Shown piece by piece: positions 7,480 through 17,394 of a stretch of DNA of 64,000 nucleotides. Under the pieces are notes generated by a model that was given only the letters and a program-made list of their open reading frames with translations, did no database searches and had not been told where the DNA came from. Position numbers and translations under genes: made by a program. Source of the stretch: Chryseobacterium viscerum (lineage in GTDB: Bacteria; Bacteroidota; Bacteroidia; Flavobacteriales; Weeksellaceae); contig NZ_JAPDFT010000001.1 in NCBI RefSeq assembly GCF_025949665.1, positions 806,001 through 870,000 of the forward strand, read 5' to 3'. Each line of letters opens with the position of its first letter. Positions within the stretch are counted from its first letter, which is position 1.

Positions 7480-8643
7480 TTAACGATCGTTATTGGATGT
7501 TTCTTCCCCGATATTCCAGGTAAGACCGAAACGAAGTGTGTTATCCAATGCACTGTTGATTTTTGACATGTTGATCAGGTAAGAAAGATCCAGCCCGAAA
7601 GAACGGTATCTTAAACCAACACCCGCTGTAGCAAACTGTCTTGCTCCCTGCTCTTCACTTTCATGGAAGTAACCTCCTCTTACAGAAAATGCATTATCAT
7701 AAGAATATTCTAAAGCACCACTATACATGATACTGTTTTTGTTTTTGAAAGATTTTCCGATACCAGCCATTGGCCCTACATTCGGGATTTGATAAATAGG
7801 CTGTCTTGTATTGGGATCAATTCCTGCATACTCAGATCCGGGAACCAAAAGTTTTGAACCTTCTACAGAAATTCCAACTCGGTTCATATCATCCAGGTAC
7901 ATGTCATACCCAACCCCTAATCTTGCCATTGTAGGAAGATAAGATCTTGATTCTTCATTTCCTGTATAATCCAGTTTTGGACCTACGTTCTGAATAGCTA
8001 AACCTGCATTCACTTTACCATCATATCCTCCGATACTGGAGAATCTTGGCGAGGTATAGTATGCTGAAACGTCTACTGCAAAACTGTTAGCCGCTTTAAG
8101 TGTAGTGTCTGTGTTGAATCCTCCGGCTAAGTCTGAACGGATAAATCTACCGGTAACAGCACCCGAGAATGAATCGGAAAGCTTCAAAGCATAAGCAACG
8201 TCAATAGAGAATTCGTTTGGTTTTGATGTACCCATTGATGCAATTTCTGTACCTACCAACTGAGTCAGGTCTACCTGTCCCATGTTGAAATAATAGATAC
8301 TTGCAGAGATTGTAGATCTTTCTTCCTGCCCCAGAAACTTATGGAACGAAGCATATAATAAGAATACATCATTGGTAAGTTTTCCCATGTAAGGCGTATA
8401 GTTAAGACCTACGGAAGAACTTGTTCTGCTGAAAGGATATTTAGCCGCATTCCAGAATTGTGAAAATGCATCCGGAGAGGTTACCACCCCTTGGTCTCCC
8501 ATACCTCCCGATCTCGCATCAGGTGCAATTCTTAGGAAAGGGGCTCCGGTAAGAACTGGGTTTACTTTACCTAAATCTTGCGAATAGCCTAAAAAACCAG
8601 CACTCAAACCAAATCCTAAAAGCAGTTTAGTAGTTAAATTCAT
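7480..8643 (-). CDS. porV: Type IX secretion system outer-membrane protein PorV
   Basis: PorV (LptO) is a 14-stranded FadL-like outer-membrane barrel that collects substrates from the SprA translocon and hands them to the PorU sortase in the attachment complex. The N terminus is a signal peptide (to about residue 21, GYSQ). It is followed by the hallmark PorV opening GAPFLRIAPDARSGGMGDQGV and SQFWNAAKYPF. The C terminus ends in strand-like GLRYRSFGLDLSYLI and LRFGLTWNIGEE. Length 387 matches the family. It lies 59 nt downstream of porU on the same strand and probably shares its message. The porU-porV pair next to gldJ is a conserved Bacteroidota arrangement. Confidence 0.96.
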   Translation of the reverse strand: MNLTTKLLLGFGLSAGFLGYSQDLGKVNPVLTGAPFLRIAPDARSGGMGDQGVVTSPDAFSQFWNAAKYPFSRTSSSVGLNYTPYMGKLTNDVFLLYASFHKFLGQEERSTISASIYYFNMGQVDLTQLVGTEIASMGTSKPNEFSIDVAYALKLSDSFSGAVTGRFIRSDLAGGFNTDTTLKAANSFAVDVSAYYTSPRFSSIGGYDGKVNAGLAIQNVGPKLDYTGNEESRSYLPTMARLGVGYDMYLDDMNRVGISVEGSKLLVPGSEYAGIDPNTRQPIYQIPNVGPMAGIGKSFKNKNSIMYSGALEYSYDNAFSVRGGYFHESEEQGARQFATAGVGLRYRSFGLDLSYLINMSKINSALDNTLRFGLTWNIGEETSNNDR

Positions 8644-8702
8644 ATGTTGTCTTTTATATATTATCAGTTTTTTGTTAATATTATTGTCTATGTATTATTT
8701 AA

Positions 8703-11700
8703 TTATTTCAAAAGTACCATTTTTTCTACAGCTGTAGCACTTCCTTTGCATTTTTCTTGATTTTGACTTTTTGCAAATATCTTAAAAATATACGTACCTT
8801 TTGCTACTGTTGACCCAAAATCATCTCTTCCGTCCCATTCTATTGCCTGACGAGGGGTTCTAAAGCCCTGTAGGAACGGTTCTGCGACTACCGGCTGTGA
8901 TAAAGTTCTTACCAATCTTCCGGTTATTGTATAAATTTGTACGTTCACATCCAGAATATCATCACAATTGTGTTCAAACTGAATATAGGTTTTATTTGTA
9001 AATGGATTTGGCCAGTTCAGCGGACGGTTGATCGTCAGGTGTTGGTCAGATTCATCCTTAACTTCAAAATTTAACGTAGCAGATGTAGAATTATTGTTTA
9101 TATCCCAAACTTTAAATGTCAACTGGTGTTGCCCAATCGCTAAATTTCTGAAAGGATAGGTTACATTTCCTTTTTGGTAGTCGGCAAGACTTGGATTTAA
9201 ACATCCATTTCCTTCTCCCGCAGAGTAAAAATCATTTAAAACAACAGTATTGATAATCTGCCCGTCCAGGTATGTTGTAATATCGTGACCTACCCCTGAA
9301 CCTGTGGAATTGATTCCTGTGTCATCCGTAAGACAGGCAAGAAGCATTGGATTCTGGTTGGTAATTCCACCATCCGCAAAGTTGGTGTTATTCATATACA
9401 GCTTTACTTTTGGAGGCTGGCTGTCATTGATTCCATTAGGATTGATATCACCTACCTGTACTGCCTGGTTGTTGAAAACATCCGTTGCCTTGTTGTCTGC
9501 ATAGGCTAAAATTCTTCCCTGGCCCACCGCATAGTTGATGTCTTTAGGAACATAGAATTCTGCAGTGAATACTCCGTTTACAGCGGTTCCGGCAGCTTTT
9601 ACAATAGCACTTCCTTCCTCTGTATAGTCTAAAACCGGAGATAAAACACCGGTGTTATTTAATGTTTTCTTATTTAATCTCTTATCAAAAATATTGATGC
9701 TGACTCTCCCGTTGAAGGTATTGTTCAATGTTCCATTCGGATTATTGACGTGTCCTTTTATTTTCACAAAATCCAAACCTCTGATCAGTCCAGGAACCGG
9801 AGTTTCAATGTTGTCAATGGTAAGAAGTCTTTGCGGTCTGCTTAATTTCATAGCAGGGTCACCCAGAAAGTTTACCTTTAAATGGTTATTGTTTGGCCCC
9901 TTCTGTTTTTTAGCCAGTAAATGTGCATTACCTAACGAATTGAAATCGTCACTGGTTAATTTAAAAATATTCTGAGTAAATGTATTGGTGAAATCACGCC
10001 CGTAATCTACCCCAATAGCACGGCTGGAAGTAATCATTGCTGAGGCACCTCCCTGTTTCATTTTGATAAACTGTTCTCCTACAGAATTGGTTGCAGGCTC
10101 ATCCCATAATGTAAATTCACATGTAATGGTAGAGACAAACGGAAATCTGCTGTATACATTAGAGAAATTATTGGCATTCTGAACCTCAGTAGTTGTTAAT
10201 ACTCTTTCCTGTGCCCAGCCGTTAATTCCTCCGTGTCCGAAATAAAACAGATATAAACTGTTTCCGATAGCATTGGAAATAGCCTGGTTTACCTGTGGAT
10301 ATCTTCGTCCTCCGGATGTACTCTGAGCGGTGAAGGCATCCATATATAATTTTTTAACATTATATTCTTTAAGTTCCGTCTGTCCCGGTTGTTCAAATAT
10401 GCCGGCCAGAGAACTGTTCATTACATTATGAAACGGACCTCCTCCCTCGTCATTATCATCCACTACAAAGTCAAGTCTCATACGCCAGTCTCCGAACGGA
10501 GTGGACTGCCCCTGAAGGGAGTTGTAATAAGCCAGGGTTTTATTGATCATATCTCCGGCCTCGCTTGCATTCGCAGCCGGAATTCTACCCACGGGCAGAT
10601 CCGGTAAATTGTTTTCAATTAATGATGTGGTCTGTGGCTTGGTCATTACAATATAATCATCCGTTACGAATGAGGATACGTAATCTGAAGACTGCTCACT
10701 CTGGTAGCTGGCAACAACGTTTGTATTGTTGGGAACCCTGTTTTTATAATCAAATGAAGCATCCCCCAGAATAAATACATATTGAAGTCTGCCAAGAGGA
10801 GTATTGAGCTTGCTGACAAAATCTCTTACAGCCGTAAGATCTTTACTTCCGCTGCCAAATTCTTCATAGATTTTATTGACGTCTACAATTTCTACTTTAT
10901 AATTATGAGCGGTCTGATGATAGTTGGCAAGTCTCTGTGCCTGGCCCATCATTTCAGGAACCGTCAGAATCAGGTAATCTATATTTTGTAAAGCAGAAAG
11001 ATTCTGATTGGAAATTCTCCCTACAAACTGCGGGCTGAAAGCTGCATCAGCACGGAAAGCTACAAATTCATTATTGAAATTCTGATCGGCAGCAGTATAA
11101 GCAAAGTTGAAAGCGCCGGCTCCGGCTTTATTCACTCTTCGGCTGGCATTGGTAATATCCGTTACATCCCATACCTGCTCTATATTAGCAGCATTGGTAA
11201 TGCTGAATCCATAGTCTGTATTACTTCCACTTACAATTGAATAGTCCCTGAAGTTCATCTGTGAGCCATTGAAAGCCAGATTTTCTTTGTACTGAACTTC
11301 CGCATAATCAAAATAGAAAGTTCCGTTAGGGTTTTTAGAAATATCAGGATTCAAAACCATTGTAATCTGATTTCCGGTAAGATTGGAAAGCGTTCCGGAA
11401 TAGGTTACAGGGTAGAAGGTATACTGATAAGATGAAGTATCTGTTGGGATCGTTTGTAGTGGATGCGGATTTAAATTATTGATCTTAAAATCAATCGTAT
11501 TCTGTTGCGAATTATATGCTACCACCTGAGTTCTGTATCGTATAACATCTCCAGCCTGTATTGGTGAGTTGGTAGAAAATGTCAATGTTTTTTCATTGCT
11601 GAAAGGAGTGTCTTCCACCCATGTTCTGCCCACTTTCAACAAGTTTTTCTGATCCTTGTTGATCACCTGGTAATTGTCATATCTCGTAATCAGCTGGGCA

Positions 11701-12605
11701 GGAAGGTTTCCGTCAACAGTCGGAACTCTTTTCCCTGAACCTTTGTCAAAGTTGATATAGTAATAAGAAAAATCTTCATATATATTTTTGACATTATTAC
11801 TTCTTTCGCTGAATCGGGTATCTTTTCTTTTAAAGCCATTTCCATTGGCAGTGTCGTAAAGGTTATATCCATCAGGACCCTGAGCGTAGAAAAGAGCATA
11901 ATCATTATCGTTCCATACCCCGTCATCTTCACCTACAACCTGGATGGCATTCTCCTGCAAAGCTCCATATCGTGCATCCTGATTATATTCAGGAAGCAAT
12001 ATTCCTCCGTTTCCATAAATTCTGAAGTTTTTAGGATTTACAGAGCTGGGATTGATGCCGTTATCCTTTAAAAACTGTGCTGTAATTTTGAATACACCGG
12101 ACTTATCGACTTTTATTTTGTAAAAGTTGCCGCTTGATAATGGGTTGGAAGTAGTTCCTATTTTATTAACAGTCCCTGTAGTATTTACAAATGAAGAGGC
12201 TTCTGAAACATTAAACGAAGATAATCTCTGAACGCGGCCTTTTACATTTTTAAACAAAGCAACACTGATGCTGGCATAGCTGTCTCCATCTAAATTATAA
12301 TAAGAAACATCTGCTACATCATAATCAGGAAGTCTTCCTTTATCCAACTCAAATAAATCCTGAGCAGGAACGCTTTCCCAGACAAGGTCTGAAATTTTCA
12401 GCTGCTTTTCTCCGATTTTTTGCTTGGTTACTATAAAAACATTATTTTGGCTGAAAGAAAAACCCTCATTTTTGAAATTAGGAAGATTTAATTTTGTGTC
12501 GCCAAAATCCTGAATTTTTGAACCATTCCATTCTATGGTGTTCCTTTGGGCGTAAAGTGTTGATGCAAAAGCGATTAAAGATAGAAGCGTAATTTTTCGT
12601 CTCAT
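8703..12605 (-). CDS. porU: Type IX secretion system sortase PorU
   Basis: PorU is the cell-surface C25-family cysteine peptidase that removes the C-terminal secretion domain of T9SS cargo and links it to anionic LPS. The protein has 1300 residues with a signal peptide ending at YAQ (about residue 20). A long N-terminal beta-rich region follows, then a gingipain-like catalytic region. The catalytic histidine is in LFYFGHGGINGW (about residue 790) and the cysteine in STITCEFTLWDEP (about residue 829). It ends with a T9SS-type C-terminal domain (NWPNPFTNKTYIQFEHN to VEKMVLLK). Length and motif order fit PorU of gliding flavobacteria. It is transcribed away from gldJ, across a 164-bp spacer. Confidence 0.96.
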   Translation of the reverse strand: MRRKITLLSLIAFASTLYAQRNTIEWNGSKIQDFGDTKLNLPNFKNEGFSFSQNNVFIVTKQKIGEKQLKISDLVWESVPAQDLFELDKGRLPDYDVADVSYYNLDGDSYASISVALFKNVKGRVQRLSSFNVSEASSFVNTTGTVNKIGTTSNPLSSGNFYKIKVDKSGVFKITAQFLKDNGINPSSVNPKNFRIYGNGGILLPEYNQDARYGALQENAIQVVGEDDGVWNDNDYALFYAQGPDGYNLYDTANGNGFKRKDTRFSERSNNVKNIYEDFSYYYINFDKGSGKRVPTVDGNLPAQLITRYDNYQVINKDQKNLLKVGRTWVEDTPFSNEKTLTFSTNSPIQAGDVIRYRTQVVAYNSQQNTIDFKINNLNPHPLQTIPTDTSSYQYTFYPVTYSGTLSNLTGNQITMVLNPDISKNPNGTFYFDYAEVQYKENLAFNGSQMNFRDYSIVSGSNTDYGFSITNAANIEQVWDVTDITNASRRVNKAGAGAFNFAYTAADQNFNNEFVAFRADAAFSPQFVGRISNQNLSALQNIDYLILTVPEMMGQAQRLANYHQTAHNYKVEIVDVNKIYEEFGSGSKDLTAVRDFVSKLNTPLGRLQYVFILGDASFDYKNRVPNNTNVVASYQSEQSSDYVSSFVTDDYIVMTKPQTTSLIENNLPDLPVGRIPAANASEAGDMINKTLAYYNSLQGQSTPFGDWRMRLDFVVDDNDEGGGPFHNVMNSSLAGIFEQPGQTELKEYNVKKLYMDAFTAQSTSGGRRYPQVNQAISNAIGNSLYLFYFGHGGINGWAQERVLTTTEVQNANNFSNVYSRFPFVSTITCEFTLWDEPATNSVGEQFIKMKQGGASAMITSSRAIGVDYGRDFTNTFTQNIFKLTSDDFNSLGNAHLLAKKQKGPNNNHLKVNFLGDPAMKLSRPQRLLTIDNIETPVPGLIRGLDFVKIKGHVNNPNGTLNNTFNGRVSINIFDKRLNKKTLNNTGVLSPVLDYTEEGSAIVKAAGTAVNGVFTAEFYVPKDINYAVGQGRILAYADNKATDVFNNQAVQVGDINPNGINDSQPPKVKLYMNNTNFADGGITNQNPMLLACLTDDTGINSTGSGVGHDITTYLDGQIINTVVLNDFYSAGEGNGCLNPSLADYQKGNVTYPFRNLAIGQHQLTFKVWDINNNSTSATLNFEVKDESDQHLTINRPLNWPNPFTNKTYIQFEHNCDDILDVNVQIYTITGRLVRTLSQPVVAEPFLQGFRTPRQAIEWDGRDDFGSTVAKGTYIFKIFAKSQNQEKCKGSATAVEKMVLLK

Positions 12606-12769
12606 GTTTACTATTGAAATTGCTAAATTACAAAATAAATGAAAATTTTAGAATTAAATTGCGATACAATAAAATTAAATTGTTAACGTTTTTCAAAAAA
12701 ATCAAATGTTTACTTGATTTATTGAATAATTTATTTTTTCTTTGTACTTTGAAAATATTTATATCGACT

Positions 12770-14371
12770 ATGAAAAAACTAAAGTTGTTTTCATTAATAG
12801 CATTAAGTTCTACACTTGCATTAACCAGCTGTGGCGGATCGGGAACCAGCAAAGGTGGCGGTACCAAAAAATTTGTCAGTAAAACGGGTTGGAAACCAAA
12901 CGAAAAACAAGGTTGGTTTTTTGCAGGAAAGCAACAAAAGCAGAAGGGGTGGCCTGGAATGGTATATGTAGAAGGTGGAACTTTTACAATGGGATTAGTG
13001 AAAGATGATGTTATGCACGATTGGAATAACACACCTCGCAGAATGCAGGTAAGTTCATTCTTTATCGGAGAAACAGAAATTACTAACTACGAATACCGCG
13101 AATACCTTACATGGTTGAAGTATGTATTCCCACCAAGTGATCCTAGTTTTAAGGAAATCTATAACGGTGCTTTACCGGATACCTTATTATGGGACAACAA
13201 ATTAGCAAGAAACGATTATAATGAAACGTATCTGCGTTCTCCGGAATTTGATTATTATCCGGTGGTAGGAGTTTCCTGGACTCAGGCAAACAGATACTGT
13301 GAATGGCTGACAGACAGAGCGAATGAAAAAGCTTTGATGCAGTCTGGTATTATTGCCAAAGATTTGTATATCAACGAATCCAACAACCAGGGAGGAACTG
13401 CATTCAACATGGATAAATTCAAATCGAATGATCCTGAAATGCAAGGATATATCAATGAAAAAAGAATGCAGCAAAAAACTGGTATGAAAACCACAAACCA
13501 GAGATTGCTTGCAGCTAACAGAGCTCCAAATTCTGCAATGGTACAGAAGTTCAGACTTCCTACCGAAGTTGAATGGGAATATGCAGCTCTTGGTATGGCA
13601 AAAACCAGAGAATATAACCAATACCTAGGTAAAAAACCTGAAATCGAAAGATTAAGAGGTACCAAAGGAAGAGACAGAGGAATGTTCCTTGAAAACTTCA
13701 AAATGGGTAAAGGTGACTATTCAGGGATCTCAGGATGGAAGAATGATGGTTCTGCACAGACTTCTGATGTAAGAAAGTATCCTTCTAACGACCTTGGGGT
13801 ATATGGTATGTTCGGAAACGTTTCAGAATGGACTGCGGATGTTTACAGACCAATCATTGATGAAGATTACAGCGATTTCAACTACTATAGAGGAAATATG
13901 CCTCAGGCTATTGTAAGAAATGGTGACGGAACTTATAAAATGATCGACGAAGGTACTATCAAATATGATACTTTGGCTGACGGAAGATTAGTTTATAAAG
14001 GACTTCCTGGACAATTTGAAAGACAAACTATCGCTGATTACAGAAACTACAGAGATGGTGACAGACAGTCTTCTTTAGAGTATTACAGAGCTTCTGATTC
14101 TGCTGCAGGATTCGATATGTACAATGCTCCTAAACAAAGCTTTGTTGTAGACGGAGCTGGTAGAGTGAAATTACAGAAAGATACCAAAGACAGAACTTCA
14201 GCAGTTTCTAACGAGGTTAGAGTTGTAAAAGGAGGTTCTTGGCAGGATACAGCATATTGGCTGGATCCGGGACAAAGAAGATATAAAAATCAAAACAGAG
14301 CTTATGGTTGGGTAGGATTCCGTGTTGCACAGGATTCAAGAACTAACGATAAGGGTAGAACTAGAAGATAA
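12770..14371 (+). CDS. gldJ: Gliding-motility / T9SS lipoprotein GldJ
   Basis: Outer-membrane lipoprotein required for gliding and for stability of GldK, with the fold of formylglycine-generating (sulfatase-modifying) enzymes. The chosen ATG gives a clean lipoprotein signal with LTSCGG at Cys21. A longer frame starting at 12614 exists but would put this signal in the middle. The FGE-like domain shows EGGTFTMGLV, GETEITNYEYREYL, VVGVSWTQANRYCEWL, LPTEVEWEYAA, YGMFGNVSEWTADVY and VVKGGSWQD, ending with WVGFRVAQ. At 533 residues it matches GldJ. It lies opposite porU and is followed by a terminator and murF, the gene order known from gliding flavobacteria. Whether this organism glides cannot be told from this window. 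Confidence 0.95.
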   Translation: MKKLKLFSLIALSSTLALTSCGGSGTSKGGGTKKFVSKTGWKPNEKQGWFFAGKQQKQKGWPGMVYVEGGTFTMGLVKDDVMHDWNNTPRRMQVSSFFIGETEITNYEYREYLTWLKYVFPPSDPSFKEIYNGALPDTLLWDNKLARNDYNETYLRSPEFDYYPVVGVSWTQANRYCEWLTDRANEKALMQSGIIAKDLYINESNNQGGTAFNMDKFKSNDPEMQGYINEKRMQQKTGMKTTNQRLLAANRAPNSAMVQKFRLPTEVEWEYAALGMAKTREYNQYLGKKPEIERLRGTKGRDRGMFLENFKMGKGDYSGISGWKNDGSAQTSDVRKYPSNDLGVYGMFGNVSEWTADVYRPIIDEDYSDFNYYRGNMPQAIVRNGDGTYKMIDEGTIKYDTLADGRLVYKGLPGQFERQTIADYRNYRDGDRQSSLEYYRASDSAAGFDMYNAPKQSFVVDGAGRVKLQKDTKDRTSAVSNEVRVVKGGSWQDTAYWLDPGQRRYKNQNRAYGWVGFRVAQDSRTNDKGRTRR

Positions 14372-14393
14372 TATTTATCAAAAAATACTTATA

Positions 14394-14424
14394 AAAAACC
14401 TTCCGGACTTTCGGAAGGTTTTTT
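14394..14424 (+). terminator. Terminator of gldJ
   Basis: AACCTTCCG and CGGAAGGTT pair around a 6-nt loop, followed by a T tract, 23 nt past the gldJ stop. Confidence 0.85.
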
Positions 14425-14524
14425 TATTTTTGGATCATGAAATCGCTTCGGTTAAAAAGTCTAAAATACTTATAGAGATTTGGCGATTGCATGTGACTTC
14501 TTTTAAAAAAATATATATTTCCAC

Positions 14525-15796
14525 ATGAATATAGAACAGTTTTATCCTTTATTTCTGCAGGCCGCAAAAGTGACCATTGATAGCAGAAAAATAGCAGAGA
14601 ATGATATTTTCTTTGCCTTTTCCGGTGAAAATTTCAATGCAGCTACATTAGCGGAAAAAGCCATAGATGATGGAGCTTTGGCAGTAATTGTTGAACTTCC
14701 GGAATTCGAAAACAGAGATAAAAATATTTTCTATGTTCCGTCTACCCTTGAGTTTTTACAGCAGCTGTCTATCTATCACAGAAGCAAACTTAGTATTCCT
14801 TTTATCGGGCTTACAGGAAGCAATGGGAAGACAACTACCAAAGAATTGATTCATGCTGTCCTTTCAGAAAAATACAATGTGCAGTATACATTTGGAAACC
14901 TGAATAACCATATCGGAGTTCCTTTGACAATCCTTTCCATTAAACCGGAACATGAAATGGCTGTGATTGAAATGGGAGCTAATCATCAGAAAGAAATTGA
15001 ATTCCTTTGTACCATCGCTCAACCTGATTTTGGATATATTACCAATTTTGGGAAAGCTCATTTAGAAGGATTCGGAGGTTTTGAAGGTGTGATTAAAGGA
15101 AAGTCTGAGCTTTATGACTATCTTAAAAACAATAACAGAACTATTCTTGTTAATGAAAATGATCCTATCCAGACTGAGAAAACTGAAAACTATTCACCTA
15201 AGATTACTTTTGGAAAAGTGACATCGGATTACAATTTTGAATCTTTTTCAGAAGAACATTTTGTAGGGTTGGCATATCAGGGAGTAAAGGCTGTTTCAAA
15301 ACTCACTGGTGAATATAATTTTACCAATCTTTGCGCAGCGGCAAGCCTGGGACTTCATTTCGGAATCAGTTTTGAAAAAATAAAACATGCTCTGGAATTG
15401 TATACGCCTACCAATATGAGATCTCAGGTTGTGAAAAAAGAGGGGAGGACTTTGGTTCTGGATACTTACAATGCCAATCCAAGCTCTATGACGGCTTCGT
15501 TGAATAACTTTATCAGTTTTGAAGGCAGTAAGACTATTATTATTGGTGATATGCTGGAATTGGGTGATGAAAGTGAGAAAGAACATCAGAACATTTTAAA
15601 GCTGGCTCAGGATCTTCATTTCAACGAGATTATCACTGTTGGAAAACATTTTAAAGAGGTTAATTCTTCAGACCTTGCTTTTGAAAATACAGCAGTCCTG
15701 ATAGAATATTTAAAACAGAATAAAATTCAATCTGAAAATATATTGTTGAAAGGTTCCAGGGGGATTGCTCTGGAAAAACTAATCGACTTTGTATAA
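14525..15796 (+). CDS. murF: UDP-N-acetylmuramoyl-tripeptide--D-alanyl-D-alanine ligase
   Basis: Cytosolic ATP-dependent ligase that adds D-Ala-D-Ala to UDP-MurNAc-tripeptide, the last cytoplasmic step of the peptidoglycan stem. The N-terminal substrate domain has DSRKIAENDIFFAFSGE. The central ATP-binding domain has the P-loop GLTGSNGKTTTKELI, NLNNHIGVPLTIL, EMGANHQKEIEFL and TNFGKAHLEGFG. The C-terminal domain has DTYNANPSSMTASLNNF and IIGDMLELGDESEKEH. At 423 residues it is slightly short but typical for Flavobacteriia. Adjacency to gldJ is the conserved Bacteroidota order, although a terminator separates the two. Confidence 0.97.
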   Translation: MNIEQFYPLFLQAAKVTIDSRKIAENDIFFAFSGENFNAATLAEKAIDDGALAVIVELPEFENRDKNIFYVPSTLEFLQQLSIYHRSKLSIPFIGLTGSNGKTTTKELIHAVLSEKYNVQYTFGNLNNHIGVPLTILSIKPEHEMAVIEMGANHQKEIEFLCTIAQPDFGYITNFGKAHLEGFGGFEGVIKGKSELYDYLKNNNRTILVNENDPIQTEKTENYSPKITFGKVTSDYNFESFSEEHFVGLAYQGVKAVSKLTGEYNFTNLCAAASLGLHFGISFEKIKHALELYTPTNMRSQVVKKEGRTLVLDTYNANPSSMTASLNNFISFEGSKTIIIGDMLELGDESEKEHQNILKLAQDLHFNEIITVGKHFKEVNSSDLAFENTAVLIEYLKQNKIQSENILLKGSRGIALEKLIDFV

Positions 15797-15837
15797 TACA
15801 AAAAAAAGGAGGTTGAATGTTGTTGAATAATAACTAC

Positions 15838-15886
15838 TTCCAGCCTCCTTCTTCCAGCTTCTGACCTTTAAGCTTCCAGCTTCTTT
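15838..15886. repeat. Heptad array (CTTCCAG family) running into the Nudix gene
   Basis: Seven consecutive 7-nt units: TTCCAGC, CTCCTTC, TTCCAGC, TTCTGAC, CTTTAAG, CTTCCAG, CTTCTTT. They are the complement type of the arms at 3267-3415. The array crosses the stop codon of the leftward Nudix gene and includes its last few codons. Confidence 0.7.
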
Positions 15887-16485
15887 ATATCCCAGAATTC
15901 TTTTACGATCAGTATAATATTTTTAAAGGTACTTGGGAAAACTTCATTTTCAATTTCTGATGTCGTTTTCCAGGCAACTTCAGTAATGCCTTCTTCTATT
16001 TGCGGTTTGGAAGTATCCTCTCCGTCAAAGTTCATTTCAAACCAATGGGTGCATTTTAGGATCTTTTCTCCGTTTCTTTCTACATAAATATGGTAGGTGG
16101 TATTGATGAATTTTATGAGTTCAACATCACTCAGCCCGGTTTCTTCTTCTATTTCCCGTACTGCAGACTCCTCTCTGGATTCTCCTTTTTCCATCTTACC
16201 TTTTGGAAGATCCCATTTGCCAAGTCTTTTAATAAAAAGAACTTTCCCTTCAGGATTATTCACAAGGCCTCCCGCTGCTTCTATAATTCTGAAAAGCTTT
16301 TGAAATTCCTGCCATATTTCATCCAAATTCTCTCCATATACATTAAGTTCCTGTACAGAAGTATTCTCCAGAAGGTCTAATGCTATTTCTAAAGTTGTGA
16401 AACTTTCATACCGAATTTCTTTTTCAAGATTTTCAGGATGTTTAGACACCAATAATTTTTTTTCGTTCACAAAAACTTTATACAT
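15868..16485 (-). CDS. Nudix hydrolase
   Basis: A 205-residue protein with the Nudix box GKMEKGESREESAVREIEEETGL at about residues 116-138 (all catalytic Glu present), which binds metal and cleaves nucleoside diphosphates linked to another moiety. Flanking segments FIKRLGKWDLPKG and HWFEMNFDGEDTSKPQIEEGITEVAW are typical of the superfamily. The first 70 residues (MYKVFVNEKKLLVSK) form an extra N-terminal domain common in Bacteroidota homologues. Substrate cannot be deduced. Its last codons lie in a heptad repeat, so the C-terminal residues after DIKK may be repeat-derived. Confidence 0.92.
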   Translation of the reverse strand: MYKVFVNEKKLLVSKHPENLEKEIRYESFTTLEIALDLLENTSVQELNVYGENLDEIWQEFQKLFRIIEAAGGLVNNPEGKVLFIKRLGKWDLPKGKMEKGESREESAVREIEEETGLSDVELIKFINTTYHIYVERNGEKILKCTHWFEMNFDGEDTSKPQIEEGITEVAWKTTSEIENEVFPSTFKNIILIVKEFWDIKKLEA

Positions 16486-16957
16486 CTTATATAGTAGATT
16501 TTAGAATTGATTATCAGTGATTTGTTATTTTTCAAAACAATAAAAAATGACTTTTTAATTATTTTTTACTACAATCACTCACAAATATATAAAATTGTAA
16601 TAGAAATTAAACATTAAACAGAGGCATATTTTACGTATTTATGATGGAGCATAGAAAGTAAATTCCCTTATTGACGCTCTCTTTCTTGGCTATTTACATA
16701 GAAACTGTCAGGAATTGTTTTTAAAGGCTTTTAAGCTTTAAGATTATATTTCAAAAGTATGTTTTAGTGGTGTCTTTGTAGACAAATTTTTATAATTTTG
16801 TTATTGTGATAAACGGATACCTGCCATTCTTTGTCTGATTGCCGGATGATCAGAAAATTATGTAATAAATAAAATATTGACTATCAGTTTGGAGTATTTA
16901 TGCACAAAAACTTTATACATTTGTAAGAGTTAAGAATTTAATTATAAAAAATAAGAA
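16486..16957. other. 472-bp AT-rich spacer between the Nudix and SRPBCC genes
   Basis: No open frame of note. It holds a perfect TAATTTTG (16793-16800) without a matching -33 element, a small hairpin GTCTTTGTAGAC (16772-16783) and, at its right end, the promoter of the SRPBCC gene. Otherwise I see nothing in it. Confidence 0.5.
16916..16923 (+). promoter_or_regulatory. -7 promoter element of the SRPBCC gene
   Basis: TACATTTG, perfect TAnnTTTG, 34 nt before the ATG. A TTG at 16889-16891 lies 24 nt further upstream, slightly beyond the usual spacing. Confidence 0.6.
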
Positions 16958-17347
16958 ATGAATTTAGAAGGACGAAAGATTATTGTCAATAAATCATCTA
17001 AAGAACTTACCGAGTTGCTGAAATCACCTGAAAATTACAAAGATTTTATGCCGGATGGTCTTCAAAAATTTGAAACAAGAGATAACGGATTTAAATTCGG
17101 ATTACAGGGAATGCCGGAAATTGCGTTAAAAATAGATGAAGTGGATGACCAAAAAGCTGTTTTAAGATCTGCAAGTTCAAGTTTGGACTTCACTTTAACA
17201 GCAACTTTAAACCCGATTAATGATAACCAGACTGAAGTTCAGATGTTATTTGAAGGGAAATTCAATCCATTCATCAAAATGATGGTAGAAAAGCCATTAC
17301 AGAACTTTATCAATACGCTTACCGATAAAATCGAAGCTTATAAATAA
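16958..17347 (+). CDS. SRPBCC-fold (START-like) protein
   Basis: Small 129-residue protein of the SRPBCC/Bet v1-like superfamily, which forms a deep hydrophobic cavity for lipids or other ligands. The pattern MNLEGRKIIVNKSSKELTELL, then SPENYKDFMPDGLQKFE, then a strand-rich middle and a long C-terminal helix (KMMVEKPLQNFINTLTDKIEAY) is the usual order. It has no catalytic motif and no known ligand. It is monocistronic with its own promoter and terminator and convergent with anmK. Confidence 0.85.
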   Translation: MNLEGRKIIVNKSSKELTELLKSPENYKDFMPDGLQKFETRDNGFKFGLQGMPEIALKIDEVDDQKAVLRSASSSLDFTLTATLNPINDNQTEVQMLFEGKFNPFIKMMVEKPLQNFINTLTDKIEAYK

Positions 17348-17349
17348 TA

Positions 17350-17380
17350 AAAAAACCTTCATTTTTGAAGGTTTTTTTTT
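17350..17380. terminator. Bidirectional terminator between SRPBCC and anmK genes
   Basis: AAAAACCTTCA and TGAAGGTTTTT form an 11-bp stem with a 4-nt loop and T tracts on either strand. Confidence 0.85.
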
Positions 17381-17394
17381 ATTTTAATGTAGTT

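Noticed and set aside
12614-12769. N-terminal extension of gldJ
   Set aside because: It would place the lipoprotein signal 52 residues into the protein; the extension is AT-rich spacer.
16486-16957. tRNA or structured RNA in the large spacer
   Set aside because: No cloverleaf, GGTTCGAATCC-like T arm or strong terminator was found.
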